A program made the position numbers and the translations under genes. From contig NZ_CP108352.1 in the NCBI RefSeq assembly GCF_036237275.1, positions 868,001 to 932,000 of the forward strand: a stretch of 64,000 nucleotides of DNA, written 5' to 3'. Of this stretch, positions 17,050 through 25,518 are shown one piece after another. A model generated the notes under the pieces. That model was not told the origin of the DNA and made no database searches. It saw nothing but the letters and a program-made list of their open reading frames with translations. This DNA comes from Streptomyces sp. NBC_01353. GTDB taxonomy: Bacteria > Actinomycetota > Actinomycetes > Streptomycetales > Streptomycetaceae. The first letter of the stretch is position 1, and each line of letters starts with the position of its first letter.

Positions 17050-17535
17050 ATGACCGTCCAACCCATTCCCGAGGGATATCCGCGGGTCACGCCATACCTC
17101 TGTACCGACGGAGCCGCGGCCGCGATCGACTTCTACGTGTCCGTGCTCGGCGCGGTCGAGAAGATGAGAATGCCTGCGCCCGGCGGCAAGATCGGCCACG
17201 CCGAACTGGAGTTGGGCAGCTCGGTCATCATGCTCGCCGACGAGTACCCGGACATCGGGTTCCGTTCGCCGAAGGCGGTGGGCGGCACACCCGTGACCCT
17301 GCACGTGTACGTCGAGGACGTCGACGCCGTCTTCGCCAAGGCCCTCTCCCGCGGCGCCACGGAAGTCTCGCCGGTCAAGAACGAGTTCTACGGCGACCGC
17401 ACCGGGCAGTTCGAGGACCCCTTCGGCCACCGCTGGAACGTCGCGACACACGTGGAGGACGTCCCCGCGGACGAGATGGAGAAGCGTGCCAAGGAGGCCC
17501 TGCAGGCCATGGAACCCCCGGCGGACGGCAGCTGA
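17050..17535 (+). CDS. VOC superfamily (PhnB/glyoxalase-like) protein
   Basis: A 161-residue cytoplasmic protein of the vicinal-oxygen-chelate fold, of the PhnB-like 'glyoxalase/bleomycin resistance' subtype. It begins YPRVTPYLCTDGAAAAIDFYVSVLGA, continues with GHAELELGSSVIMLADEYPD, VTLHVYVEDVDAVFAKALSRG and ends with FYGDRTGQFEDPFGHRWNVATHVEDV. Paired beta-alpha-beta-beta-beta modules are evident. The specific substrate is unknown; related proteins include metalloenzymes and resistance proteins. The ATG at 17050 follows GGAAAGGCCGGAG. It is transcribed alone and convergent with the laccase gene. Confidence 0.88.
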   Translation: MTVQPIPEGYPRVTPYLCTDGAAAAIDFYVSVLGAVEKMRMPAPGGKIGHAELELGSSVIMLADEYPDIGFRSPKAVGGTPVTLHVYVEDVDAVFAKALSRGATEVSPVKNEFYGDRTGQFEDPFGHRWNVATHVEDVPADEMEKRAKEALQAMEPPADGS

Positions 17536-17555
17536 ACCGACCACCCCAGAGGGAA

Positions 17556-17591
17556 GCGGCGCGCCCGAGCATGTGGACTCCGGCGCGCCGC
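17556..17591. terminator. Bidirectional hairpin between VOC and laccase genes
   Basis: Perfect 10-bp stem GCGGCGCGCC / GGCGCGCCGC with a 16-nt loop, between two convergent stop codons. Confidence 0.6.
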
Positions 17592-17649
17592 CCCCTTCTG
17601 TCGGAGCGTCACCCACCCCACGAGCCCTCAAGGGCTCCCTCAGCGGACC

Positions 17650-18675
17650 TCAGTGATGGTGGGTACCACCGGCGGTCTGCGCGGCCGGTTCCCCCTTCGT
17701 GGCCCCCGTGTCGTGGGTTCCGTGGCCTCCGTGGCCCGGTACGGTGCCGTCCGGCTTGGCCACCAGGAAGAGGCCGGCCATGCCCATGTCGGAGTGGCTC
17801 TGGACGTGGCAGTGGTACATCCAGGCCCCGGCTCCGACGTGCTCGCCCGCGATGATCTGGAAACCGAACGAGTCCGCCGGGCCGGTGATCTTGTTGTCGA
17901 TGACCCGGCTCACGTCCTCCGGGCCGGCCAGGAGCCCCGTGCGGTTGTCGGCCCAGCGGTGACCGTGCATATGGAACGTGTGGTAGTACTCGCCATGCGT
18001 GATCATGACGATCTCCACCCGATCGCCCACCGTGGCCAGGAAGTTGGGCGGATCGGCCGCCGGCCGGTTGTTGATCGTCATGTCGTTGAAGACGATCGTG
18101 AACTGCTTGTCCGGGAGGATGTCGCCCTTGCGGCGCACCACCAAGGCGCCGTACAGGCCCTTGCGGATGCCTCCGGTGCCGTGGTCCGTACCCACGACGT
18201 GGTCGTGGTAGTGCCAGTACCCTGCGCTGCCCGGGCGCCAGGTGCCGTCGGAGCGACGGCCGGGCGCATGGGTGCGCCAGGTGTACGTGCGGGTGGCGCC
18301 CGGTTCGACGTGACTTCCGCTCATCCTCGTACCGTCGTTGTCGATGTCGTAGTCCACACCGTGCGGGTGGAGGCTCACGGGGACGTCCATCAGGTTCTCG
18401 AACTCGATATGAAGCGTGTCGCCCTCGTTGAGCTCGATCGGCGGGCCGGGCACGGTGGCCTTGCCCTTCTCCAGGCCGTACCCCATCCGCCCGTCGGCCA
18501 ACTTCTCGGCGTACAGCTTGAGATGGCGTATCTGTCCGCCGGCCGGGGCAGTCCTCGGTGTGGCTGCCGTGCCGGGTGTGGCGCTGGAGGCGGAGGTGAG
18601 AGACAACGATGTCACGCCGGTCGCGGCGACGGCCCCGCCTGCGAGCAGGCGACGGTTGAAGCTGCGTCTGTCCAT
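17650..18675 (-). CDS. Two-domain multicopper oxidase (small laccase)
   Basis: A 341-residue secreted laccase of the Streptomyces SLAC/EpoA type, oxidising phenols and similar donors while reducing O2 to water; the active form is a homotrimer in known members. A Tat signal ([20 protein letters not shown]) opens the protein. The copper motifs are all present: [25 protein letters not shown] and the type-1/type-2 block [13 protein letters not shown]. The His-rich end is typical, and the length equals the family norm. The start at 18675 was chosen for its GGAGAG site and Tat motif. It is divergent from the ThuA/sugar-dehydrogenase gene. Confidence 0.95.
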   Translation of the reverse strand: MDRRSFNRRLLAGGAVAATGVTSLSLTSASSATPGTAATPRTAPAGGQIRHLKLYAEKLADGRMGYGLEKGKATVPGPPIELNEGDTLHIEFENLMDVPVSLHPHGVDYDIDNDGTRMSGSHVEPGATRTYTWRTHAPGRRSDGTWRPGSAGYWHYHDHVVGTDHGTGGIRKGLYGALVVRRKGDILPDKQFTIVFNDMTINNRPAADPPNFLATVGDRVEIVMITHGEYYHTFHMHGHRWADNRTGLLAGPEDVSRVIDNKITGPADSFGFQIIAGEHVGAGAWMYHCHVQSHSDMGMAGLFLVAKPDGTVPGHGGHGTHDTGATKGEPAAQTAGGTHHH

Positions 18676-18803
18676 GCCGAACTCTCCGCTTCTCGGTGGA
18701 GATTGACGGGGTGAAGGGCCCCTGGGGACGGCCCACACGGTATCGGGGCAACTCCAGTTTCTCCACGTCCAGGACAAAGTTCGTCCCGTTGTGGTCATAG
18801 GTA

Positions 18804-18832
18804 TTGGCGAACCACGCAAAGGGGTCTAGCTT
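18804..18832 (+). promoter_or_regulatory. Sigma-70-like promoter for the ThuA/sugar-dehydrogenase operon
   Basis: TTGGCG (-35) and TAGCTT (-10) with a 17-nt spacer, ending 39 bp upstream of the ATG at 18872. This fits the Streptomyces housekeeping promoter consensus. Transcription would begin near 18839. Confidence 0.5.
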
Positions 18833-18871
18833 CAACGGCTGTTGTTGTGACCTCAGAGGGATGGGTGACCC

Positions 18872-21364
18872 ATGAAGCGCACACCACATCACCAAGCGAG
18901 ATCAAGAACAGGCTTTGCCGTGGCGGCACTTGGGGCAGGAGCCCTGACCGCTTCGCTGCTCGGCGGAGACCCCGCCTCAGCCAGACCGTATCCGGATCCG
19001 CCGTCGACCATGGCTTCGACAACGTTGTCCCTTCCGTCTCCACCAGGCGGCGCGAACGTACGGGTTCTCGTCTTCCACGGGTCGGCGACCGAGGAGTCGC
19101 CTACGGTCGACGCGGGCATCGCGGCCGTCGAGAGCATCGGGCAGACCGGTCCGACCGCCGGACGCTACCGAACGGAGGCCACCGACGACCCGGCTGTCTT
19201 CACCGACGCCAAGCGGCTCGGCAGGTACAACGCGGTGGTGTTCCTGACCGGGGGCGGAGATGTGCTCGACCCGGAACAGGAGGCCGGCCTCGAGACCTAC
19301 ATGGAGGCGGGCGGCGGATTCGTCGGCGTCCACGAGGCGGCGCGCACCGAGCCGTACTCCACCTGGTTCACCGGCCTGGTCGGCGCACGGCCCACCGGCG
19401 CCCCGAGCAGTGCGCAGCGTGCGGTGGTGGAGGTCGGCGACCGACAGCACCCGGCCACCACGTCCCTTCCGCTGGAGTGGAAGCGGCCCGACAAGTGGTT
19501 CAACTGGGACCGCAACCCGTCCGGCACCGTCCACACCGTGGCGCGGGTCAGGGAAGCCTCGTACCAGCCCGTTGCCAAGCCGAACGGCTGGGACCACCCG
19601 GTGTCCTGGTGCCGTGACTACGACGGCGGCCGGTCCTTCTACACCGCCATGGGCGGCACCGTCGACAGCTACGCCGAGGCGGACTTCCGCGACCATCTGC
19701 GCGGCGCGATCGCCTGGACCGCCCGCATCTCCCAGGCAGACTGCAAGGCGACCATCGACGCCAACTACACCGCCGAGCGCGTCACCAAGCCCAACCAGCC
19801 CGGCCAGAACGACCAGATAGGCGAGCCCCACGGCCTGGTCGCCGCTCCCGACGGGCGCATCGTGTACATCGGCCGCGGCGGCGCCGACTCCAGCGTGCCG
19901 GTGGTCACCGACTGGAACAACCCGGACATCGGCAAGGGCAACGGCGAGGTCCACGTCTACGACCCGAAGACCAAGCAGGTCACCAAGGCCGGCGCGCTCA
20001 CCGTCTTCGGTAACAAGGGCGGCGGCGACGAGCTGGTCAAGAACGAGGAGGGGCTGCTCGGCATCGAGCTCGACCCCGACTTCATGGCCAACGGCTGGGT
20101 CTATCTGCACTACACGCCGCACTCCCGGATCGACCGGGACGCACACATGGGCGAGCGCAGGGTCTCCCGCTTCACGCTCGACCTCGCGACGAACCGGCTC
20201 GACCTGGCGAGCGAGAAGGTGCTGCTGAGCTGGCCGGTCCAGATCCACAGCTGCTGCCACGCGGGTGGCGGGATGGCCTGGGACTCCAAGGGCAACCTCT
20301 ACATCGCCACCGGGGACACCAACTCATCGGGGTCCAGCGGTGGTTACTCGGGCAACAACCCCGCCCCGAACTTCAAGGGCGTCTCAATCGCGGACGCCCG
20401 CCGCACCGCCGGCAACACCAACAACCTCAACGGCAAGATCCTTCGGATCCACCCCGAGGACGACGGCACGTACACGCTCCCCGCGGGCAATCTGTTCACG
20501 GGCGAGGAGACCGACGAGGGCGGCGGGAAGACCCGCGGAGAGATCTACGTGATGGGCGTGCGCAACCCCGCGCGCATCTCCGTCGACAGGAAGACCGACA
20601 TCCTCTACGCCGGCTGGGTCGGCCCCGACGCGGGTGCGCCGTCGACGACCTGGGGCCCGGCCAAGTACGACACGTTCGCCGCGATCACCAGGGCGGGCAA
20701 CCACGGCTGGCCGTACTGCATGGGCAACAAGCAGCCGTACCGGGACCGCGGCCTGACCGATCCGAGCAAGCCGCTCGGCTGGTACGACTGCAACGCGCCG
20801 AAGAACGAGTCGCCGAACAACGACGGCCTCGTGAATCTGCCGCCGGTGACGGCGAACACGATCTGGTACTCGCCCCAGGGCGGCGGCGTGGACTACCCGC
20901 GGGACGCGAACGGCATCCCGAGCTACAAGCAGGAGGAGCAGAAGCTGCTGCTCCCGTGGCTCAAGGGCGGCGGGCAGGCGACCATGAACGGCCCGCTCTA
21001 CCGCTACGACGCCGCGAGCGACTCGACCGTGAAGTGGCCGTCGTACTGGGACGGCAAGTGGTTCGTCGGTGACTTCTACGACGGGGACCAGCCGCGGCAC
21101 GCCGTGCTGACCGATCCGAAGACCGTCGGCAAGGGCGGCCTGCCGGTGCACGCCGAGTCGTTGAAGAAGATCATCCCGGTCGGGCAGGGCGGGATCCGCA
21201 ACCTGATGGACTGGAAGTTCGCCCCCGACGGCTCGCTGTACGTCCTCGACTACGGGCGCGGCTTCTTCACCTCCCACCCCGACTCCGCGCTGTGGCGCGT
21301 GACCTACAAGGGCGGCGGGCCCACCCCGGCCGCGGACCAGCTGGCAAGGAAGGCGGCGCGGTGA
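18872..21364 (+). CDS. Secreted ThuA-domain / PQQ-type sugar dehydrogenase fusion
   Basis: An 830-residue exported protein. The signal peptide covers residues 1-38. A ThuA (trehalose-utilisation, class I amidotransferase-like) domain spans about 55-290 (VRVLVFHGSATEESPTV, GGGFVGVHEA, WCRDYDGGRSFYTAMGG). A glucose/sorbosone-dehydrogenase-type beta-propeller spans about 315-820 (GEPHGLVAAPDGRIVYIG, EEGLLGIELDPDF, HSCCHAGGGMAWD, YVMGVRNPARISVD, LDYGRGFF). The propeller family usually binds PQQ and Ca2+. The stop overlaps the start of the next gene, giving translational coupling to the cupredoxin/DUF1080 protein. Oxidation or processing of 3-keto-sugars outside the cell is likely; the substrate is unknown. 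Confidence 0.9.
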   Translation: MKRTPHHQARSRTGFAVAALGAGALTASLLGGDPASARPYPDPPSTMASTTLSLPSPPGGANVRVLVFHGSATEESPTVDAGIAAVESIGQTGPTAGRYRTEATDDPAVFTDAKRLGRYNAVVFLTGGGDVLDPEQEAGLETYMEAGGGFVGVHEAARTEPYSTWFTGLVGARPTGAPSSAQRAVVEVGDRQHPATTSLPLEWKRPDKWFNWDRNPSGTVHTVARVREASYQPVAKPNGWDHPVSWCRDYDGGRSFYTAMGGTVDSYAEADFRDHLRGAIAWTARISQADCKATIDANYTAERVTKPNQPGQNDQIGEPHGLVAAPDGRIVYIGRGGADSSVPVVTDWNNPDIGKGNGEVHVYDPKTKQVTKAGALTVFGNKGGGDELVKNEEGLLGIELDPDFMANGWVYLHYTPHSRIDRDAHMGERRVSRFTLDLATNRLDLASEKVLLSWPVQIHSCCHAGGGMAWDSKGNLYIATGDTNSSGSSGGYSGNNPAPNFKGVSIADARRTAGNTNNLNGKILRIHPEDDGTYTLPAGNLFTGEETDEGGGKTRGEIYVMGVRNPARISVDRKTDILYAGWVGPDAGAPSTTWGPAKYDTFAAITRAGNHGWPYCMGNKQPYRDRGLTDPSKPLGWYDCNAPKNESPNNDGLVNLPPVTANTIWYSPQGGGVDYPRDANGIPSYKQEEQKLLLPWLKGGGQATMNGPLYRYDAASDSTVKWPSYWDGKWFVGDFYDGDQPRHAVLTDPKTVGKGGLPVHAESLKKIIPVGQGGIRNLMDWKFAPDGSLYVLDYGRGFFTSHPDSALWRVTYKGGGPTPAADQLARKAAR

Positions 21365-23568
21365 CCATGAGACACAGAGGCCCGAGGCTGTGGGCGGCCC
21401 TGCTGGCCGCCGTCGCGATGATCGTGGGACTGACCTCGGCATCCGCCTACGGCAGGTCCGACGACGGACGGCAGAACGCCGCGGCCCAGGTGCTGACCTG
21501 GAAGGCCGGCGATCCGATCGACCGCTATCTGGAGTTCCCCACCACGGCGGTGGCCGGCCCGACGACCATCGTCTTCGAGAACAGCACGGCCACCGGCAAC
21601 ACGACCGGCATGCCGCACACCCTGACGTTCGACGTCTCCGACCCCGAGTACAACAACGACGTCCCGCTCAACATCCTGGCCAATCCGAGTGACGCGAACG
21701 GCGGCCGGCACACGGCCGAGGTGACGCTGACCCCGGGCCGGTACCTCTTCAAGTGCACGATCCCCGGCCACGGCCAGATGCAGGGCATCCTCACCGTCAC
21801 CGAGGGCGGCGGCGAGGACACCACCGCGCCGGAGACCACCGCGAAGGTCGAGGGTGACCGCAACGCCGACGGCGCCTATGTCGGCCAGGCGACGGTCACG
21901 CTCGGCGCGACGGACGCCGGTTCGGGCGTCGACAAGGTCGAGTACGCGGTCGGCGCCGACGGCCCGTGGCAGCCGTACACCGTCCCGGTCGTCGTCGACC
22001 AGGTCGGCGCGCACTCGATCCGCTACCGGGCGAGCGACAAGGCGGGCAACACGGCCGGGGAGAAGACCGCCGCGTTCACCGTCGTCGCCCCGCCCACCGA
22101 CGACACGACGGCGCCGGAGACCTCGGCGACCGTGACCGGCGAACAGGACGACCAGGGCCGCTATCTCGACATGGCCACGGTGACGGTGACCGCGTCCGAC
22201 ACCGGATCGGGCGTCAACACCATCGAGTACGCGATCGGCGACGGCGCCTGGCAGCCGTACACCGCCCCCGTGATGGTGCACGAGGCGGGCACCCACACCG
22301 TCCGCTACAAGGCGAGCGACAAGGCGGGCAACGCGGCGGCCGAGAAGTCCGTCGGCTTCACGGTCGTGACGCAGCCCGACCCCGACACCACCGCCCCCGA
22401 GGCCTCCGCCTCCGTCGCCGGCGTGCGCAACTCCGACGGGGCGTACATCACCAGCGCCACGGTCACGCTTGCGGCGACCGACGCGGATTCGGGCGTCGAC
22501 CGGATCGAGTACTCGCTCGACGGCGGCCCGTATCTCGCCTACACCACCCCGGTGATCGTCGACCGCGTCGGCCACCACACGGTGCTGTACCGGGCGACGG
22601 ACAAGGCGGGCAACAACTCCACGGCGAAAAGCACGGCGTTCACCGTCGCCGAGGGCGGCGGGGTGCCCGCACCCAACTGCCCCGAGTTCGACGAGCGGTC
22701 GACCGTCATCGTCGGAACCGTCGACACCGGCGTCCCGAACCGGATGACGAACAGCCGCTGCACCGTCAACGAACTCATCGAGGACGAGAAGGACTGGTCC
22801 TCGCACGCGCTGTTCCTCAAGCACGTCGACACCGTGGTCGACCGGCTGCTCGCCGACGGCGTCATCGACACCCGCGAGCACAAGAAGATCTACCGTGCGG
22901 CCAAGCAGTCGGGCATCGGCAAGCCGGGCCAGACAGAGGGTTACCGCGATCTGTTCGACGGCACCGCGGCGAGCTTCTCGAAATGGCAGCACGTCGGTGG
23001 CGGGAAGTTCGCGCTGAGCGCGGACGGTGCCATGACCAGCAGCACCACGGTGCCGGGCATGGGCATGCTGTGGTTCCCGCAGAGGCAGTACGGAGACTTC
23101 TCGCTCAAGCTCCAGTGGCGCGACGACGCCCCCGGGGCAGGCAACGCCAACGGCGGTGTCTTCGTGCGCTTCCCGTACGTCCACGGCAACCCCGAGGAGA
23201 CCCGTCCGGAGTGGGTCGCCATCAAGTACGGCCATGAGATCCAGGTCCTCGACCGGCCCGACGGCGACATGTACAAGACGGGCTCGGTCTACGGCTTCGA
23301 CCGCGTGGGCCTCGCCGGCGCCGGGGTGACGCCCAAGGGCACCTGGAACGACTACGAGATCCGCGTGGAGGGCCAGCACTACTCGGTCTTCCGCAACGGA
23401 AAGCTGATCAACGAGTTCGACAACACCGGCGGTCAGGTCTTCCAGCCCCCGCGTGGCGACGACCCGGGCACGGACGGCCGACGCTACGCCTCCGGCTACA
23501 TCGGCCTCCAGGTCCACGGCACGACGGACGTCATCTCCTACCGGAACATCCGGGTGAAGGAGTTGTAG
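21361..23568 (+). CDS. Secreted cupredoxin – Ig-like repeat – DUF1080 (3-keto-disaccharide hydrolase-like) protein
   Basis: A 735-residue exported protein starting with GTG at 21361, overlapping the previous stop (GTGA). The signal peptide covers residues 1-30. A plastocyanin-like domain spans about 40-145 with all copper ligands visible (GMPHTLTF His; LFKCTIPGHGQM Cys, His and Met). Three OmpL47-type Ig-like repeats of about 95 residues follow (each DTTAPE...ATVT...GSGVD...IEYAxGDG...Y..PV), then a DUF1080/concanavalin-like domain at about 540-735 (FDGTAASFSKWQHVGGGKFAL, YGDFSLKLQWRDD, GTWNDYEIRVEG). It is probably cell-surface or extracellular, acting with the ThuA/dehydrogenase partner. 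Confidence 0.88.
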   Translation: MTMRHRGPRLWAALLAAVAMIVGLTSASAYGRSDDGRQNAAAQVLTWKAGDPIDRYLEFPTTAVAGPTTIVFENSTATGNTTGMPHTLTFDVSDPEYNNDVPLNILANPSDANGGRHTAEVTLTPGRYLFKCTIPGHGQMQGILTVTEGGGEDTTAPETTAKVEGDRNADGAYVGQATVTLGATDAGSGVDKVEYAVGADGPWQPYTVPVVVDQVGAHSIRYRASDKAGNTAGEKTAAFTVVAPPTDDTTAPETSATVTGEQDDQGRYLDMATVTVTASDTGSGVNTIEYAIGDGAWQPYTAPVMVHEAGTHTVRYKASDKAGNAAAEKSVGFTVVTQPDPDTTAPEASASVAGVRNSDGAYITSATVTLAATDADSGVDRIEYSLDGGPYLAYTTPVIVDRVGHHTVLYRATDKAGNNSTAKSTAFTVAEGGGVPAPNCPEFDERSTVIVGTVDTGVPNRMTNSRCTVNELIEDEKDWSSHALFLKHVDTVVDRLLADGVIDTREHKKIYRAAKQSGIGKPGQTEGYRDLFDGTAASFSKWQHVGGGKFALSADGAMTSSTTVPGMGMLWFPQRQYGDFSLKLQWRDDAPGAGNANGGVFVRFPYVHGNPEETRPEWVAIKYGHEIQVLDRPDGDMYKTGSVYGFDRVGLAGAGVTPKGTWNDYEIRVEGQHYSVFRNGKLINEFDNTGGQVFQPPRGDDPGTDGRRYASGYIGLQVHGTTDVISYRNIRVKEL

Positions 23569-23590
23569 ACCGCGAGAGGCCGCCCGTCGG

Positions 23591-23627
23591 CCCCGGCCCC
23601 TCTCCCGTGCCGGGAGGGGGGCCGGGG
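23591..23627. terminator. Strong bidirectional terminator hairpin
   Basis: A 16-bp stem with a single T-G wobble (CCCCGGCCCCTCTCCC against GGGAGGGGGGCCGGGG) and a 5-nt loop. It lies exactly between the convergent cupredoxin/DUF1080 and phosphatase genes. Confidence 0.8.
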
Positions 23628-23641
23628 AGGTTCGGGACCCC

Positions 23642-25489
23642 CTAGGGCAGGTTCTGTTCGGCCCAGACCACCTTGCCGGTCACGGTGCGGCAGGAGCCCC
23701 ATCTGCGGCAGAGCATGTTGATGAGCTGGAGGCCCCGGCCGCCCTCGTCGCTGAGGTCCGCGTGCTGGATCTGGGGCAGGTCCGGACCCGTGTCCGAGAC
23801 CTCCACGACGAGGCGCTCACCGCGCAGGAGCCGGAGTCGGCCGGGGCCGTTGCCGTAGCGCAGGGCGTTGCCCACGAGTTCGGAGACGACGAGTTCGAAG
23901 ACATCGGCGAGCTCCGTCAGGTCCCACGCGGCGAGCTGGTCCGTGACCAGGCCCCGGGCGACGGACGCGGCGCGCCCTTCCCGCGGCAGCTGCCACTCGC
24001 GGAGCTCGCCCGGGGTGCCCGAGGCGGTCGTGGCGACGAGGAGCACGGCCTCGTCGAACCGGGCGGCGTCGGCGGGGGCACACCCGATCAGGCCACCGCC
24101 TTCGACAGCCTCGGGTGACAGTCCACGAGCCGCCGACCGGAAGCGCTCCAGTTGGTGGTCCATGTCCGCGTTCCGGGACTTGACGAGGCCGTCCGAGTAC
24201 ATGGCCAGATGGCCCCCCGCCGGGACCTTCAGACGGATCGGGTCGTACGGGATCACTCCCGCGCCGAGCGGCGCGCCGATCGGTACGTCCACGAACTCGG
24301 CCGAGCCCTGTCCGTCGAGGAGCAGCGGGGGCACGTGCCCGGCGCTGGCCAGCGTGTAGGTGGAGTCGGCCGGGTCGAAGACCGCACAGAGGAAGGTGGC
24401 GACCTGTTCGTCCTCCAGGTCGCGCGTGGCGAGGTCGAGCCGGGCCAGCACGCGCTCCGGAGCCATGTCCAGGGTCATCAGGGTGCGGGCGACCGCCCGC
24501 AGGCGCCCCATGGTGGCGGCGGCGGGAAGCCCATGCCCCATCACGTCGCCCACCATGAGGGCCGTACGACCGCCGGGCAGGGCCATGACGTCGTACCAGT
24601 CCCCGCCCACCCCGTGATGGGCCGTCGAGGGCGCGTACTCGGCCTGCACACGCAGCCCGGGCGTCACCGGGGTCGCACGCGGCAGCAGACTGCGCTGCAA
24701 CGAGACGACGTGCTCGCGCTCGCGCCCGTACAGCCGGGCGTTGTCGATGTAGACGGCGGCCTGGGAGGCGAGTTGCTCGGCCAGTGCGAGGTCCGTGGAG
24801 GAGAACGGCCGCGTGCCGGGGCCGCGTACGAAGTCCGCACTGCCGAGCAGCAGCCCGCGGGCGATCAGCGGCACCGCGAGGTAGCTGTGCACTCCGGCGG
24901 CGCGCATCTGCGCCGCGGCGCTCTCCGTCGGCGCGACCTTGATGAAGTCCTCGTCCCGCATACGGCTCACCAGCACCGGCCTGCCCTGGCGCAGGCAGTA
25001 CCGGTGGAGCAGCGTCTCGTGGGCCTCCTCCGACCGGACGAAGGTCTCTCCGATCGGGGTGGGCTCCAGGGAGGACAGCTCCTCGACGGACGACAGCGCG
25101 ATGGCCCGCATGATCGGGACGCCCGTACCCGTCCACCGGGAACCCTCGTCGCCCCGCAGGACACTCTCCAGGATGTCGACGGCGGCCCCGTCGGCGAAGC
25201 GGGGCACGGTGAACTCGGCCAGCTCCTGGGCGGTGCGCTCCAGGTCAAGGGTGGTACCGATCCTGGAGCCTGCGGAGTTCAGCCAGGCGAGCCGGCCGCG
25301 TGTGGTGAGCCGGTCGAGGGGTACCTCGCCGCCGCTCCTGCCGAGCCGTCTGCGGGCACCGGCCGAGCGGTGAACCGCTACGCCCTTCGCGGCCGAGGCG
25401 CGGCTGGTGAGGCGCCGTCTCCCGTTGCCACCGTTCACTCGTTCGGCCTCCAGACAGGAACTCGACCGCTGTTGGTGCACATCATGCAC
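23642..25489 (-). CDS. SpoIIE-type PP2C phosphatase with GAF and histidine-kinase-like ATPase domains
   Basis: A 615-residue regulator. A basic N-terminus is followed by a GAF domain (about 80-235), a SpoIIE/PP2C phosphatase domain (about 255-450; GVGGDWYDVMALPGGRTALMVGDVMGHGLPAAATMG with the Mg-binding Asp residues), and a C-terminal HATPase_c anti-sigma-kinase-like domain (about 485-615; ELVGNALRYGNGPGRLRL, DEGGRGLQLINML). In Streptomyces such proteins act in partner-switching on anti-sigma antagonists. There is no membrane segment. The start is uncertain: a product beginning nearer the GAF domain is possible. It lies 29 bp downstream of a related phosphatase gene, probably in the same transcript. 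Confidence 0.9.
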   Translation of the reverse strand: MHDVHQQRSSSCLEAERVNGGNGRRRLTSRASAAKGVAVHRSAGARRRLGRSGGEVPLDRLTTRGRLAWLNSAGSRIGTTLDLERTAQELAEFTVPRFADGAAVDILESVLRGDEGSRWTGTGVPIMRAIALSSVEELSSLEPTPIGETFVRSEEAHETLLHRYCLRQGRPVLVSRMRDEDFIKVAPTESAAAQMRAAGVHSYLAVPLIARGLLLGSADFVRGPGTRPFSSTDLALAEQLASQAAVYIDNARLYGREREHVVSLQRSLLPRATPVTPGLRVQAEYAPSTAHHGVGGDWYDVMALPGGRTALMVGDVMGHGLPAAATMGRLRAVARTLMTLDMAPERVLARLDLATRDLEDEQVATFLCAVFDPADSTYTLASAGHVPPLLLDGQGSAEFVDVPIGAPLGAGVIPYDPIRLKVPAGGHLAMYSDGLVKSRNADMDHQLERFRSAARGLSPEAVEGGGLIGCAPADAARFDEAVLLVATTASGTPGELREWQLPREGRAASVARGLVTDQLAAWDLTELADVFELVVSELVGNALRYGNGPGRLRLLRGERLVVEVSDTGPDLPQIQHADLSDEGGRGLQLINMLCRRWGSCRTVTGKVVWAEQNLP

Positions 25490-25518
25490 CGACCTCCTGC
25501 GGCTCGACGGGCCGGATG

